Assembly: GCF_025370935.1 (NCBI RefSeq)
Contig: NC_133472.1
Location: 43,429,517 to 43,493,516, forward strand
DNA from: Choristoneura fumiferana
Taxonomy: Eukaryota; Arthropoda; Insecta; Lepidoptera; Tortricidae
Reading direction: 5' to 3'
DNA: 64,000 bases
Shown here: piece after piece, positions 40,655 through 51,599 of the stretch
How positions within the stretch are numbered: the first letter of the stretch is position 1
How the letters are laid out: each line of letters opens with the position of its first letter
The notes under the pieces: model-generated
Databases searched by the model: none
Told to the model about the DNA's origin: nothing
What the model saw: only the letters and a program-made list of their open reading frames with translations
Made by a program: the position numbers and the translations under genes

Positions 40655-40829
40655 AAATCGGAGAAATCAAGTATTAGAATTAAGCATTGTCCAGGTGTTG
40701 TAAATAAGTTTCGCGACTTCTCGTTTGTAAGTTTAACAATGATCTCAATTAAGTGTAAGTGTGTTCTGAAGACGAAACGGAATAGGGTATTTGACACCTA
40801 ACAGTTGACACACTGTTTATGTTACGTTT

Positions 40830-41032
40830 CCACCAGAGATGCGCGAGGAATTTTGCTTCTGGTGAACCCATAGAAACGCTTTATTTATCTCTCGCTCAGC
40901 GCAGCTCTAGTGGAAACAATTGAGCGAAGCGAGGATAGGTAAGTGAGATATTGCTAACGGTTCATGACAAACCCATCCCTGGCAATGCATCCTCGTACAT
41001 CTCTGGTGGAAACACAGCCTTAGGAAGTAGTT
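40830..41032. mobile_element. MITE, sister of the one before exon 2
   Basis: GTTTCCACCAGAGATGCGCG at the left pairs with ACATCTCTGGTGGAAACACA at the right. Inner arms CTCAGCGCAGCTCTAGTGGA and AGCGAAGCGAGGATAGGTAA correspond to 14640-14700. Confidence 0.7.
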
Positions 41033-42406
41033 TTAATATCAGAGTTATGTAGTCAACTATACCCTATTAGATACCTAAAGATACATGGTCATACAAAATT
41101 AATCCAGAATATTTCGTCTATACTTCATTTAATTTAAGGTTTGAATTAACGGTCTCGGTATTTCGAACACAAATGGACTAAAAATACCTACATGTTTTGA
41201 GAGGCCATAAGTCAACACTAGACCACCACGGCTTTTTCACGCTCACTGAAACATTCGGGATTAATTTTGTTATATCTTGTAGAGGTATTCGTCCATTATG
41301 GTTATAAAATTAGTTTTCATATTTATTGCGTTGAGCTAGTATTAATATAACCTCCATTACTATACTTGCTCAATGTAATGGACGCCGCTACGAACACTGT
41401 CAGTTGTAGGTACTCATACAAACTTCCTATTGGTGCACTTTCATAGAATATGTGCAGAAGCGGCAAACTTTAGTTAATCAAGGCGCGTCTCGTTATACGA
41501 GAGGTGGTGAAGCAATTCGATTAGTGAATTGTATCAGCGTCGCTCCGCTTCTATGGAAGTGTGGCCGTTTTATGAAATAGGGTATTTGACACCACGTATC
41601 ATGTGACGTACTTTTTATGAGCTGTCAAACTGCTGTCAAACTTTTTTCCATTTGACAACTGTGAATTGACAAGATTTCATTTTTTGAACACCTGTAAATT
41701 ACTACAGGAATCGAAAGAGTTTTGCCTCCTGAACATGGGAAAATATTTATTATAATTTATTTCTCCATATTTAAAAAAAAAAAAAAACTGATTTTGCCAA
41801 CACTACCACAGAATAGATATGATTCCTTTGCCTTTTTCACCAGAAAAAGGAGCTCTCATAATTTTGACAACTTCTACGTCAGATTTACGTGATCTTTTTT
41901 TAATAGAGACTAGACAAAAGTAATGGATCTATTGTGTGGTAGTTTTGGAGTTATGCCCTTTTAGAATAAGCACATCTTAAAAAAATTGAAATAAATTAAT
42001 TAATAATCGTAGCGAAATTTTAAAAATATCAGCGTCATTCTCTTTCCAACCAGAATACAGAGAACTAATCAAATTATAGTCTTAGAAATGTGAAATCTTG
42101 TCAATTGTGATGTCACTTATATTTTGGCAACTCGGTTGAGTATTTATTTGTTTCAAAGAAAATAAAAGCAGATTTTACGGTGCCGTTAATTTAAAATTAT
42201 AGTGTTATTGCTATAATTTGTTTTTATTAGTGCTTCCTATAAGAAATATTGTCCAGTGGTGTCAATTATTCTATTAACAGTTTAAGTGATTTCGTGTCTT
42301 TAATGAAATGTGCAATAATTATTTCAAGTTTATTTTAATAAAGTAGTTCGCCGTTCTAAACCAAATAATCGAGAAAATGCTCCAGCAAATCGTGTATGAC
42401 TATGAG
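41033..42406. other. Intergenic, CUE gene 3' flank
   Basis: No gene or RNA recognised. AATAGGGTATTTGACACC occurs at 40785 and 41577 and a variant at 42775, marking short, unresolved repeat fragments. TTTTATTTTAATAAAGTAGT near 42330 is the clearest AATAAA in the stretch. Confidence 0.4.
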
Positions 42407-42657
42407 GGCCTACGCTAGATGGCGCGGGTGCTGTCCGTATACTACGAAATGCAAAAAGCGAACTTCGTATCTTGCCGTCCCGCTGACGCTTATCTTATTT
42501 AATACGAGATCGAGAGGGACGGAACGACACGAACTTTGATTTTCGAATTTCGTAGTAGCCCCGCAGGTACAATCCTGCGCACGCGACGCGCGCAGTTAGC
42601 GCTGCTCACACTATTGTTCAACAGGCGGCCGGTCAGCTAGCGTCGGCCCTTAAAAGG
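42407..42657. mobile_element. MITE with GGGCCTACGCTAG ends, containing a family C MITE
   Basis: The left GGGCCTACGCTAGATGGCGC and right CAGCTAGCGTCGGCCC are inverted. Between them, a family C element (about 42437-42566; ATACTACGAAATGC...GAATTTCGTAGTAGCCCC) interrupts the sequence GGTGC-AGGTACAATCC seen whole at 51795-51840. Confidence 0.7.
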
Positions 42658-42947
42658 TAGTAAACTTTGCTAAGTACGATTTTTTTTCAAAGTTGACGTA
42701 AAAGTATAAAAAAAGTATGTTATTCTATTAAAAGATTGCTAGCGCCAAAATGGGGACTGTATCATTAATGTAATGTAGGCTATTTGACACCACCGATCAA
42801 CTGACACATTTTACTGAATCCTTCGTTATCTGTTAAAGTTGTCAAATAACCTATTGCAAAATAAAGCACTTGTACAGGAGATGGCAACGCTCTCTGCCAA
42901 AATTACAGATATTACCGGAAATATACTGAAAATAATGTAGAGTAGTG

Positions 42948-43078
42948 TACAATCGAGTTCATAAACTTGTGAACAAAAATAGGATCAAAACTATCTGAAC
43001 ACGACTCTATTGTTAATGGCGTAGAAGCGTGTTCAGATATTATTGATCAATTTTTGAACTAAAACTTATTAACTAATG
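42948..43078. mobile_element. Diverged relative of the 13374 MITE
   Basis: TACAATCGAGTTCATAAACT and TGATCAATTTTTGAAC with the centre GTTAATGGCGTAGAAGCGTG parallel 13374-13507. Confidence 0.45.
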
Positions 43079-43301
43079 AAATTTTTATTTGGTCTCGTAT
43101 ACACATCGGGAACTTGATCATTTGTTCTGCCCACTGGACTGCAAAACGTGATTTCACCAAACAAAACGTGGCAACAGAGAAACCAACAAAACGAAGTTTC
43201 CAAAGAACCTAATGAACCTTTTGTTTTTTCACGTTCCTTGAATAAAAGTGAGACGTTTGTGTTAGGGCTGGTTTTGCAAGAGAGGTCACGGCTCATTAGA
43301 G

Positions 43302-43453
43302 CAGTGGCTCTTAGCCAGTGTTCCGCGGACCACTGGTGGTCCCTGGACACGCCCAAAGTGGTCCGTGAAGCCATCGGAAAACAAAAGAATTCCTTATTAT
43401 TTTTTGTCAAAAGTGTTTTTTCCCAACTATGAGTGGTTAGTGGCAGGGCATTG
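43302..43453. mobile_element. Non-autonomous hAT-like element with exact 8-bp duplication
   Basis: CATTAGAG flanks both sides (43294-43301, 43454-43461). The element starts CAGTGGCTCTTAGCC; the right end GGCAGGGCATTG is diverged. The antisense open frames here are not genes. Confidence 0.7.
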
Positions 43454-43566
43454 CATTAGAGCCACCCGGCACCCGACCAGCAACGCCTCGACTTTCGGCG
43501 TCCACTCGTCGACAGGTGGTCCACGGGTGGACGCCGCGTTGACGAGTGGCCTCGCGTGGTCCACGA

Positions 43567-43991
43567 ATGAGGGCTATCGCGAATGAATTCGCCGCTAGAG
43601 GCGCTAGTGTAGCGTGAGGTCTCCGAAATGTCAAATCTCATAGTTTTTGGGTGAGCTACGCGGGTTTATTTATAATTAGAATAATTTTGTGAATATTTTG
43701 CAATATCTGAAATTAATTATGGCAAATATGCGTTCCGGGGCAATGAATGTCTGTGTTTTGAGACAGTTTTGTCTTTCGGAAACCTTTGTCCTCCCTTTTT
43801 TCCGAACAAAACGGGGACTTTGCAACACTGTGGCATGCTCGATATTTTTATGCTACGGTTTAAAGGTGTATTAAATATGATTTTAATCTAAACTTTGTAT
43901 TCACGCCCATAATAACAGACTTTGAAAGCCATACTTAAAAACCTCACGCAACAGTGCGCCATCTAGTGAGACAAAAAACGATAGCCCTCAT
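43567..43991 (+). mobile_element. Family A MITE, 425 bp
   Basis: Same length and ends as 20514-20938, flanked A...T so that the target was again AATT. Contains the small open frame beginning MNILQYLKLIMANMRS. Confidence 0.85.
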
Positions 43992-44099
43992 TTCCTAGTA
44001 GTCAGTATGGCGGCGAGCAGCGGGCTGTCACCGAGTGGTCCACTCGCCGCACGCGCGTGGCAACCTCGCGAGTAACGCTACGGATTTGATGTGGGTCTA

Positions 44100-44690
44100 C
44101 ATTAATTCGCATAAATTAATTGTCCTAATTGAAATGGGCATAACGTTATTTCGCATAATTATTAATTCGCATAACTGAATACGCATAATGTAAATGTGCA
44201 TAATGTGGATTGGCATAACGGTAAGTTAGCATAACATTACTTTGCATAAGTATAAAAGAGTATAAACATAAAATGATTATTTTAATGAAATTGTAAATTT
44301 TATTTGTCAAACTATAATAAAGTGTTACATTATTACTAAAAGTTATTAACTCAATTTAATTACATCTGAGAAGTAAACTACTATGTGAAAATATATATTA
44401 TTGGGCTATTATAAAAAACTACCTAACATCAAACCTTACCGATTCGGTTTTGCCCTGAACAAGCTAATTCACTCGCTTTTAATAGAATTATGCGTAGGTA
44501 TTCATTTTATAACAGTTTAAGCTATAGTTAATAATGTTATCCATATTTAAATTATGCGGATTCATTATTATGCTAAATAAGTGTTATGCTTCTTTATAAT
44601 TATGCAAATTCGGTGTTATGCACAGTTATATTATACCAAATCTGTTATGCGAATTCATATTAGGACAATTAATGTTGTGCGAAATAAGGG
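44100..44690. repeat. Opposed arrays of about 15-bp GCATAA units, unit 1
   Basis: GCATAA begins at 44109, 44138, 44153, 44169, 44183, 44198, 44213, 44229 and 44244 (with a GTCCTAA variant near 44123), a period of 14-16. The complement TTATGC begins at 44488, 44552, 44568, 44584, 44600, 44616 and 44645, with variants at 44631, 44660 and 44675. The bases between cores vary freely. A spacer of about 230 bp separates the two arms. Confidence 0.85.
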
Positions 44691-45119
44691 GCACGCAGTT
44701 GATGTAGTGAGTGCATACCGAGGCGAGGCGGTGCTGGTCGAGTGCCTGGTGGCTGTAATGAGCTGTGACCTCTTTGTTCACGTATTCAGCACCGGCAATG
44801 TGCAGGTAGGCTATATACTCTTATGTGTACTATTGTCAAATGCAAAGTGTGAATATTGACGTAAGTTTTTTTTTTAATTAATTAAACAGTAAGGTAACTG
44901 CGTGATACTTCATCTTTTAAATTGAATTTTCGCTGATCGCAAAATGTGAGCAAAATCTATTGAAATGACGTATGACAATTATAACAATCCTAGCACTTCA
45001 ATGAATTTTGCTCGCATTTTACGAACTCTTGGATTTATCACCGATTAAATATCATCAGGTACTTATAAGTTAAGAGTTTAAGAGTCTCCTGTTATAAGTG
45101 CTTTATCAGGGTACCCCCT

Positions 45120-45575
45120 TATTTTGCATAACATTAATTGTCATAATACGAATTCGCATAACAGATTTGGCATAACATTGACCTGGCATAATAATAAAAA
45201 AGCATCAGTAAATCTTATTTAGCAAAATAATGTAAATAATGAATCCGTATAATAGAAATATGCATAACATTTTTAACAATAACTTTAATTGTCATGAAAT
45301 GAATTCGCATAATTTTATCAAGTGAGCTGATCAGACGGGTCAGAGCAAATTGATTTGGTTAGGTTTTGGTTGTTCAGTATTCAAATATTTTCATTGTAGG
45401 TAATGCACTTTTCAGATCTATTAATTAATTTATACTTTTCAATTTAAGTAAGTATGCTTTTTAATACTTTTGCAAATTAACGCTTATATTTATGCCAACT
45501 CATTGTTATGCGAATGTACATTATGCGTATTAACATTATGGGTTCAGTTATACGAATTAGTAATTATGCGAATTA
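45120..45575. repeat. Opposed arrays of GCATAA units, unit 2
   Basis: GCATAA at 45126, 45156, 45170, 45186, 45262 and 45307 (GTCATAA near 45140). TTATGC at 45490, 45506, 45521 and 45564, with variants at 45536 and 45550. Same polarity, period and variable spacers as 44100-44690, but more eroded. Confidence 0.75.
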
Positions 45576-46086
45576 ATATACAGCCGCTTTATTATTTAAT
45601 CAAAAATAAACCTACATATAATCACGTAGCTTATCATTGTTATCAACCGTTTTGGCTTTGGTAGCAGTTAACTAGGCGAATAAACTATCAAATACATAAT
45701 CAAAAGACCTCCGCCCTACCAATTTAGGGCGGTGCTATATTTTTTGGGAGTTTATATTAAATTTAATTAGGTATTTGATGTGCGTGTAATGTTAATATTA
45801 AATGTGTATAAAGACTTAGCTCGTGACCTTTAACCGACACCGTTTTTGACAATCTGAGAGCATTGGATAGATATTATCGTCCACGTTCGGCCCCAGTGAC
45901 ACAACGTCTGTGACTTTTTAGTTCTTACTCCTATGCCAGTGACACGTATTTGTGACTGCTGCGGGATGCGCGCTATGCATAGCGTAAGATTTTACGTTTA
46001 TCTCACTAAACTGGTACGATATAGTTTGTAACGGTTTAGAGGCTACTGTTAGCCTTAACTAACTGAATGTGGTAGGATTGGTCCTG
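45576..46086. other. Unassigned intergenic sequence
   Basis: Contains a short hairpin CCGCCCTACCAATTTAGGGCGG at 45711-45732 region. No gene, RNA or repeat family could be assigned. Confidence 0.35.
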
Positions 46087-46223
46087 CGGGGCTACTAAGA
46101 AATTCGAAAATCGAAGTTCGTGTCGTTCCGTCCCTCTGACGCTTATAGGTACTATTTAATACAAGAGTGAGAGGGACGGTACGATACGAACTTCGATTTT
46201 CGAACTTTCGGAGTAGACCCTCT
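46087..46223. mobile_element. Family C MITE
   Basis: GGGGCTACTAAGAAATTCGA at the left, complement ATTTTCGAACTTTCGGAGTA at the right, centre ATTTAATACAAGAGTGAGAG. Confidence 0.7.
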
Positions 46224-46471
46224 GCCTGCCCACACTGTAGCCACATAACATCCATTTTCTGTTTAGTCATTTATTCCCTTTTTTTGCGCTGCTTTCTAAA
46301 CGACTTATTCAGTGTCGGATAAAGGTCAAAAGTGGTCCGGCATTAAGCCTTCTTTAACGCATTCTCTGCCGGAACCCGTCAACGCCTATGTGCGTCCAAC
46401 TAACTCTGTCTCTGTCTTCTGTTGATTTAAATATTACGACAGATCTCCGGCAGTGAAAGCTTTAAGTCCTG

Positions 46472-46610
46472 TACCACTACCATGAGTTTACAGTGACCGT
46501 ACTCGATAGCGACGGCGTAAATTATTTGTAGAGGCGCTGTACAATTCTCCATACAAATAATTTACGCCGTCGCTATCGAGTACGGTCACTGTAAACTCAT
46601 GGTAGTGGTA
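46472..46610. mobile_element. Perfect 59-bp hairpin
   Basis: Arms 46472-46530 and 46552-46610 are exact complements (TACCACTACCATGAGTTTAC, AGTGACCGTACTCGATAGCG, ACGGCGTAAATTATTTGTA). The loop is 21 bases. Either a very young MITE or a snap-back duplication. Confidence 0.85.
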
Positions 46611-46957
46611 CTGAATACCAACCCAATGCGTTGATAGCTGTATATGTTAACAGTTGCCAAAATGGGGAAATTAAAACGCTTTCTTAACCATCAGAATACT
46701 ATAGAAACGCCATCATCTAAAGTGACGAAAACGTTAAAAATCCGGGCCTAAGTTTAGCCCGCATTATTGCTCTAGCAGTCCTGGATTTGTCAATAGGCCG
46801 TATAGGCCGCGGCGTAGGGGCGGCAGCGGCCTAGGGGCGGCAGATTTCGAGAAAATTATTATTTTAGAAAGTTACATAGGGCGGCGGATATAAAGTGGCC
46901 TACACTCCTAAAAACATAAATCCGCCACTGTGCTCTAGTGATTCACTATTCCAAAAT

Positions 46958-47430
46958 GGGAAACAATAATGTACAACTCGGAATGTACATACGCGCAATA
47001 ATGTACGATGTGATAATCCGAAGCATAATTGCTTCCGATTATCATGCCGTACATTATCATGGTCGCGCATTATCAGGGCGTACAAAATATTACGCGCGCT
47101 GTAATGTACGACGTGATAATTTGAATGCAATCGATTCCAATGAATAGACATATTTCGCCGCGAATCGAGCGAACGCAGCGAGCGAGATCGATATATTCGG
47201 AGCAGATCCGACCTGCCCTTCGTTAGGTATTTTTTTTATTTCAATCACGGAAATCGTAAGGCATGATAATCGGAAGACATAATGCTTCGGATTATCATGT
47301 CGTACATTATTGCGCGTACATTATTGGTTCCCTGCTAGTTCGGTACGGGGTGATAATGCTCGGCATTCGTGCACATAAGCACGGATTATCAGGCCGTGAT
47401 TTATTAATCGTGCATTAACAAGTCGTACCA
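46958..47430. repeat. Foldback built from ATAATGTACG / GTGATAATCCG units
   Basis: Outer ends GGGAAACAATAATGTAC and GTACATTATTGGTTCCC (46958-47332). Inside, short units of about 13-15 bp such as CAATAATGTACGATGTGATA, ATCCGAAGCATAA and their complements alternate orientation. A further array (47338-47430) follows with GGTGATAATGCTCGGC and complementary CGGATTATCAGGCC. Compare 44100-45575. Confidence 0.7.
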
Positions 47431-48052
47431 TTAACTACACCTTTCCAAAATCACTAATCGAAAGACCATAAGTAAGATTTCCTATACAAATAATGTATCG
47501 ACTATTGCGATCTGGAATCATCAGCATCTGCCGTCAATCCCCAGTCATGATCAAATTCAATTCGAATAAGATGATGAATTGGTGTTTTCTGATGATTAAT
47601 AAAGTCCGGATTTCCGCATTTGTACAATTCCAGATTCAACTGTAAACTGTGTTAAAATACGCGCGGCGGAGCTCCTATTTCTTGACCGTTTCCTTAACGA
47701 TAACCTATCTGTTTTATGTCTAGAGGGGATTGTATGAATTCAGAAAACAGTTGACGAAGCTGGAATAGTACAGTTCGTATGTTCGGAGAATATAAAGTGG
47801 TTTAATGTCCCATTATCCTTGTGTTGTGCCCCGTTCTTCCGTTTGCACTTTATGATGTTATTAGTGCACACATTGTCAATGAGATATACCTGAAACACTC
47901 GCCAATTGGCAGACCATTTGTTCATGATCTAAAATGCCATGTCCATAAGGGCCTCCGCTAACTCATGCGGGTGCACGGCTCGGCTTGGCGCGTCTTGCTT
48001 GTTTCATGTCAACTAATAGAGCAGCGCTGCGTGAGGGGCTCTGCTATATTGA

Positions 48053-48267
48053 TAACCTAACCAAAAAAAAGTTAGAAAACCCCCGACTTTGTCACTTCAA
48101 AGTTCAATATCTCAAAAACTAAAAATCGCTAAAAAACCTGCTTTCAAATAAAAAAACGCATCGGTCCGCCCGTTTAAGAGCTGCGGTGCCACAGACAGAC
48201 TGACAAACAGACAGACACACATAGCGGTCAAACTTATAACACCCCTCTTTTTGCTTCGAGGGTTAAA
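48053..48267 (+). repeat. ACATAGCGGTCAAAC repeat
   Basis: GACTTTGTCACTTCAAAGTT, CCTGCTTTCAAATAAAAAAA, CCACAGACAGACTGACAAAC and ACATAGCGGTCAAACTTATA; ends TTTTTGCTTCGAGGG. Confidence 0.6.
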
Positions 48268-48295
48268 AACTGTTGAGAGAGCACGCCGCGACCGA

Positions 48296-48522
48296 GTTTG
48301 TCTTTCGGAAACCTTTGTCCTCCCTTTTTTCCGAACAAAACGGGGACTATGCAACACTGTGGCATGCTCGATATTTTTATGGTACTGTTTTAAGGTGTAT
48401 TAAATATGATTTTAATCTAAACTTTGTCTTTACGCCCGTAATAACAGTCTTTGAAAGCCATACTTAAAAACCTCACGCTACAGTGCGCCATCTAGTAAGA
48501 CAAAAAAACTATAGCCCACATT
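48296..48522 (+). mobile_element. Family A MITE, 5'-truncated
   Basis: Matches family A from TTTGTCTTTCGGAAACCTTT to the right end, which is mutated to CTATAGCCCACATT. The left half is absent and replaced by the neighbouring repeat. Confidence 0.75.
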
Positions 48523-49311
48523 CGTGCACCCGCGCGGGTTGGTAGTGGCCCTAACTATATTTTCTCGATGACAGACACCTACCTACCTTGAAACAATACT
48601 ATGCTACGAAGAAGAATGTTAAGCAGAAGTAAACGTTAACCCCTAAATGTTATTCGTGAAATTACGAAGTTTATAATAATTATTGTAGAAAAAGAAACAT
48701 GTTGATTTTACTAATCAGAATCTGCTCTTGTCCTCTGTATATGCTACTCGACAAAATGTAAATCAGACTAACTAACTAAATTTGCCATCGAGAAAAAAGT
48801 AGATATAGGAATAATGCAGTGGACGTGATTAGAAATAATATATCGTTTGACTGCCAATTGGTTGAGTAATAATATCCCAAATCTGTGTATGATAACGAAA
48901 TTTTTACACATATATACTTTAATTACCAGAACTGTCTGAATTCTAGTCGTTATTTAGTCATTTGTACTTAGCTAAATGCTGTATAGCTTTTCGAACAACT
49001 GCGCAGGGAACCTAGAAGTGCCCGCCACGTAAACTAGATGGCGCCACTTTCTTAACGAACGAATTTTACGGTTCTTTGTCGCAGTAAATCTACATATTAC
49101 TGACCATCCCTCCATCCCATCGAATAGCTAAATATATAGCGTGAGCTACTTATTTTTTATACAATTTCACTTTTTTCCGTTAACCCGTGGGCAACCCCAT
49201 GATCGCTGGTGTTCATATTATAATGTTGTTTGATCACGAATGATATAGTTACTTCTTGAAGAAAAACCAAACCTGCCAGTGGCTTGGTGTAAATATTTTC
49301 GTTAAGGCTAC
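48523..49311. other. Unassigned intergenic sequence
   Basis: AT-rich, with no repeat ends or coding exons recognised. Confidence 0.4.
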
Positions 49312-49446
49312 CAGATGGGCTACTACGAAACTCGCAAATCGAAGTTCGTATCGCACCGTCCCTTTCACTCGCGTATTAAATGACATAAGCGTCAGCGGGA
49401 CCGCAACATACGAAGTTCGAATTTTGCACTTATTGGTATAGGGCCA
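49312..49446. mobile_element. Family C MITE
   Basis: GGGCTACTACGAAACTCGCA at the left; CGAATTTTGCACTTATTGGT and ATAGGGCC at the right; centre CTCGCGTATTAAATGACATA. Confidence 0.65.
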
Positions 49447-49506
49447 GGAACAAAAAAGACAAGATAGTCACAGCTAGTTCGGTTAATTAAATGTCTTAAC
49501 CCTTCT

Positions 49507-49823
49507 TTTTAGGGTACCGTAGCTAAAATGGCAAAAACGGAACCCTTACAGTTTTGCCATGTCTGTCTGTCCGTCCGCGGCTTTGCTCAGGGACTATTAA
49601 TGCTAAAACTGTAATTTTGCAATGCCGACAAAATGGTACAGTAAAAAAATCAAAAAAAATTTTTTTAGTGTACCTACCTCCCATAGACTTAAAGTGGGGG
49701 TGATTTTTTTCTCATCCAATCTTATAGAATCGTCGGATAGGTTTTTAAAACCATTATATTTTTCGATTCAGTGATTTGTTTGCAAAATATTCAACTTTAA
49801 AGTACAAATCTTCATTAAAATCT
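49507..49823 (-). repeat. Repeat L, reverse copy cut by a family C MITE
   Basis: Begins TTTTTAGGGTACCGTAGCTA and contains CAGTTTTGCCATGTCTGTCT, AAGTGGGGGTGATTTTTTTC and ATATTCAACTTTAAAGTACA; it stops near TAGCGTCC. The following family C copy lacks its left end. Confidence 0.65.
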
Positions 49824-49917
49824 AGCGTCCCTCTGACACTTATACTGTTTAGTACGAGAGCGAGAGGGACCGCACGACACGAACTTCGAGTTTCAAGTTT
49901 CGTAGTAGCCCTGCTGA
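49824..49917. mobile_element. Family C MITE, left end missing
   Basis: CTCTGACACTTATACTGTTT, AGTACGAGAGCGAGAGGGAC, CGCACGACACGAACTTCGAG, then GTTTCGTAGTAGCCCTGCTG. The shared GCGTCCCTCT at the junction with repeat L suggests a deletion at microhomology. Confidence 0.65.
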
Positions 49918-50229
49918 ATCGGCCAAGCATACTCAAGACCGTAACGTCAAATATAACTCACAATACTTACACCATCTACCGATTTTTGAGTACTTTTTAT
50001 GAGCTATCAAAACACGATTCTCATCTTAAAATGGTGCAATAGGGTAGATTTAGCTGGTGTGGTATATGATCCTCAGTGGCATGTGAGTATCGTATGTGTC
50101 ACTATGTTAGTTGAATGCGACGTACTAAAGTAATGTACCCAGAACATTTTAATTTTACTGTACTTTCCTGACCCACCCTTAGTACCATAGCGTAATAATA
50201 ATCAGTGGGGCAACTCGGCAGCCAACTTA

Positions 50230-50657
50230 ATGAGGGCTATCGTTTTTTGTCCCACTAGATGGCGCACTGTTGCGTGAGGTTATTAGGTATGGTTTTGAAA
50301 GTCTGTTATTACGGGCGTGAAAACAAAGTTTAGATTAAAATCATATTTAATACACCTTAAAACCGTACCATAAAAATATCGAGCATGCCACAGTGTTGCA
50401 TAGTCCCCGTTTTGTTCGGAAAAAAGGGAGGACAAAGGTTTCCGAAAGACAAAACTGTCTCAAGACACAGACATTCATTTCCCCGGAACGCATATTTGCC
50501 TTAATTAATTTCAGATATTGCAAAATATTCACAAAATTCTAATTCTAATTCTAAATAAGCCCGCGTAGCTCACCCAAAAACTATGAGATTTGACATTTCG
50601 GAGACCTCACGCTACACTAGCGCCTCTAGCGGCGAATTCATACGCGATAGCCCTCAT
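50230..50657 (-). mobile_element. Family A MITE, reverse orientation
   Basis: Flanked A...T (AATT target). Complete at both ends; on the minus strand the open frame MNILQYLKLIKANMRSGEMN recurs. A TTCTAATTCTAATTCTAA expansion near 50536 accounts for the small length difference. Confidence 0.85.
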
Positions 50658-50805
50658 TGGCGTTAGTATAGTGATGTCCGTTTTAACAACTTTGACATTC
50701 ACCACGTCACGTTTGTGATTGGTTAAATAATTAAATGAGCCAATCGCAAGCAAGACTGTAACGTCAAACGGACTTCTTGATACTAACGCCATCTATCGGT
50801 ATTGC
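50658..50805. mobile_element. Degraded family B MITE next to family A
   Basis: GGCGTTAGTATAGTGATGTC at the left pairs with CTTGATACTAACGCCATCTA at the right, with GAGCCAATCGCAAGCAAGAC inside, as in 20036-20190. It immediately follows the family A element. Confidence 0.55.
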
Positions 50806-51454
50806 AGCTGTAAAGAAACCGTAATTAATGCATTCATTCGCGCCGGGACGCCTTTTGTAAGTAGTTAACATCCACTTGCAGAAGCTATTAACCTATGGTG
50901 ACTCGTTGTGATTTTACATTATATTTTTGGCAGTTTAAAACAATGCGTAGATATCGACATATCTCTAGAGCTGCGTGCTCGGATCTAGTCAGAATTTTAG
51001 TCAATTAGTATAAGCATAGTAATGTAGGTGCAATTCAACATACGATATTTTTGTGAACATTGTAAATCATTTGTCGGAATAAAGTTGTTGGTTTGTCCAA
51101 GATGCGTTTTTATGCTAGTTCTGTACCTAAAATCGAAGTGGATATGTGTAGGTACTATAGTATGTGCATGCAGAGGCTTTCATAATAATTTTGTAAGCCC
51201 ACTGTTTGCTCTATAAAGATTTTGGGAATACGTCGGCCAATCTGAAAGACGTTGTTATATGTTAAAGTGAGATGAAGAAATGTAGATTTCGCTCTAACGT
51301 ATAACCGTGTTCCTGATGCTAACTGACGTTGACCCATTATGTAGATTGGGCTATAAATATATCAAGTACTTATTATTATGTACGAGTATAACACGAAAAT
51401 ATTTAAAAAATCTCCATTAGAATTTTCCGTCAACTATTAGAGCCATCTTCTTCT
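50806..51454. other. Unassigned intergenic sequence
   Basis: No gene or named repeat found. Small open frames of about 60 codons lack any domain. Confidence 0.35.
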
Positions 51455-51587
51455 TCTTTAAAAAAATATGGCTCTGTCCATTGGAGGACAATTTTGCCAG
51501 TGTCTAGTAGTTTTTGCCGTTGTACGGTAAAAAAAATCTAGAAAACGAAATATGAGAGGTAATGGTGGATGAACGATGACAGCGCGA
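51455..51587 (-). repeat. Inverted copy of 27395-27525
   Basis: ATATGGCTCTGTCCATTGGA, GACAATTTTGCCAGTGTCTA, GTAGTTTTTGCCGTTGTACG and GGTAATGGTGGATGAACGAT are the complement of the segment inside the large foldback at 27 kb. Confidence 0.65.
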
Positions 51588-51599
51588 ATCAAACTATTA

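Noticed and set aside
45711..45732. Hairpin resembling a terminator
   Set aside because: Rho-independent terminators do not apply to a eukaryotic nuclear genome, and no transcript end is evident there.
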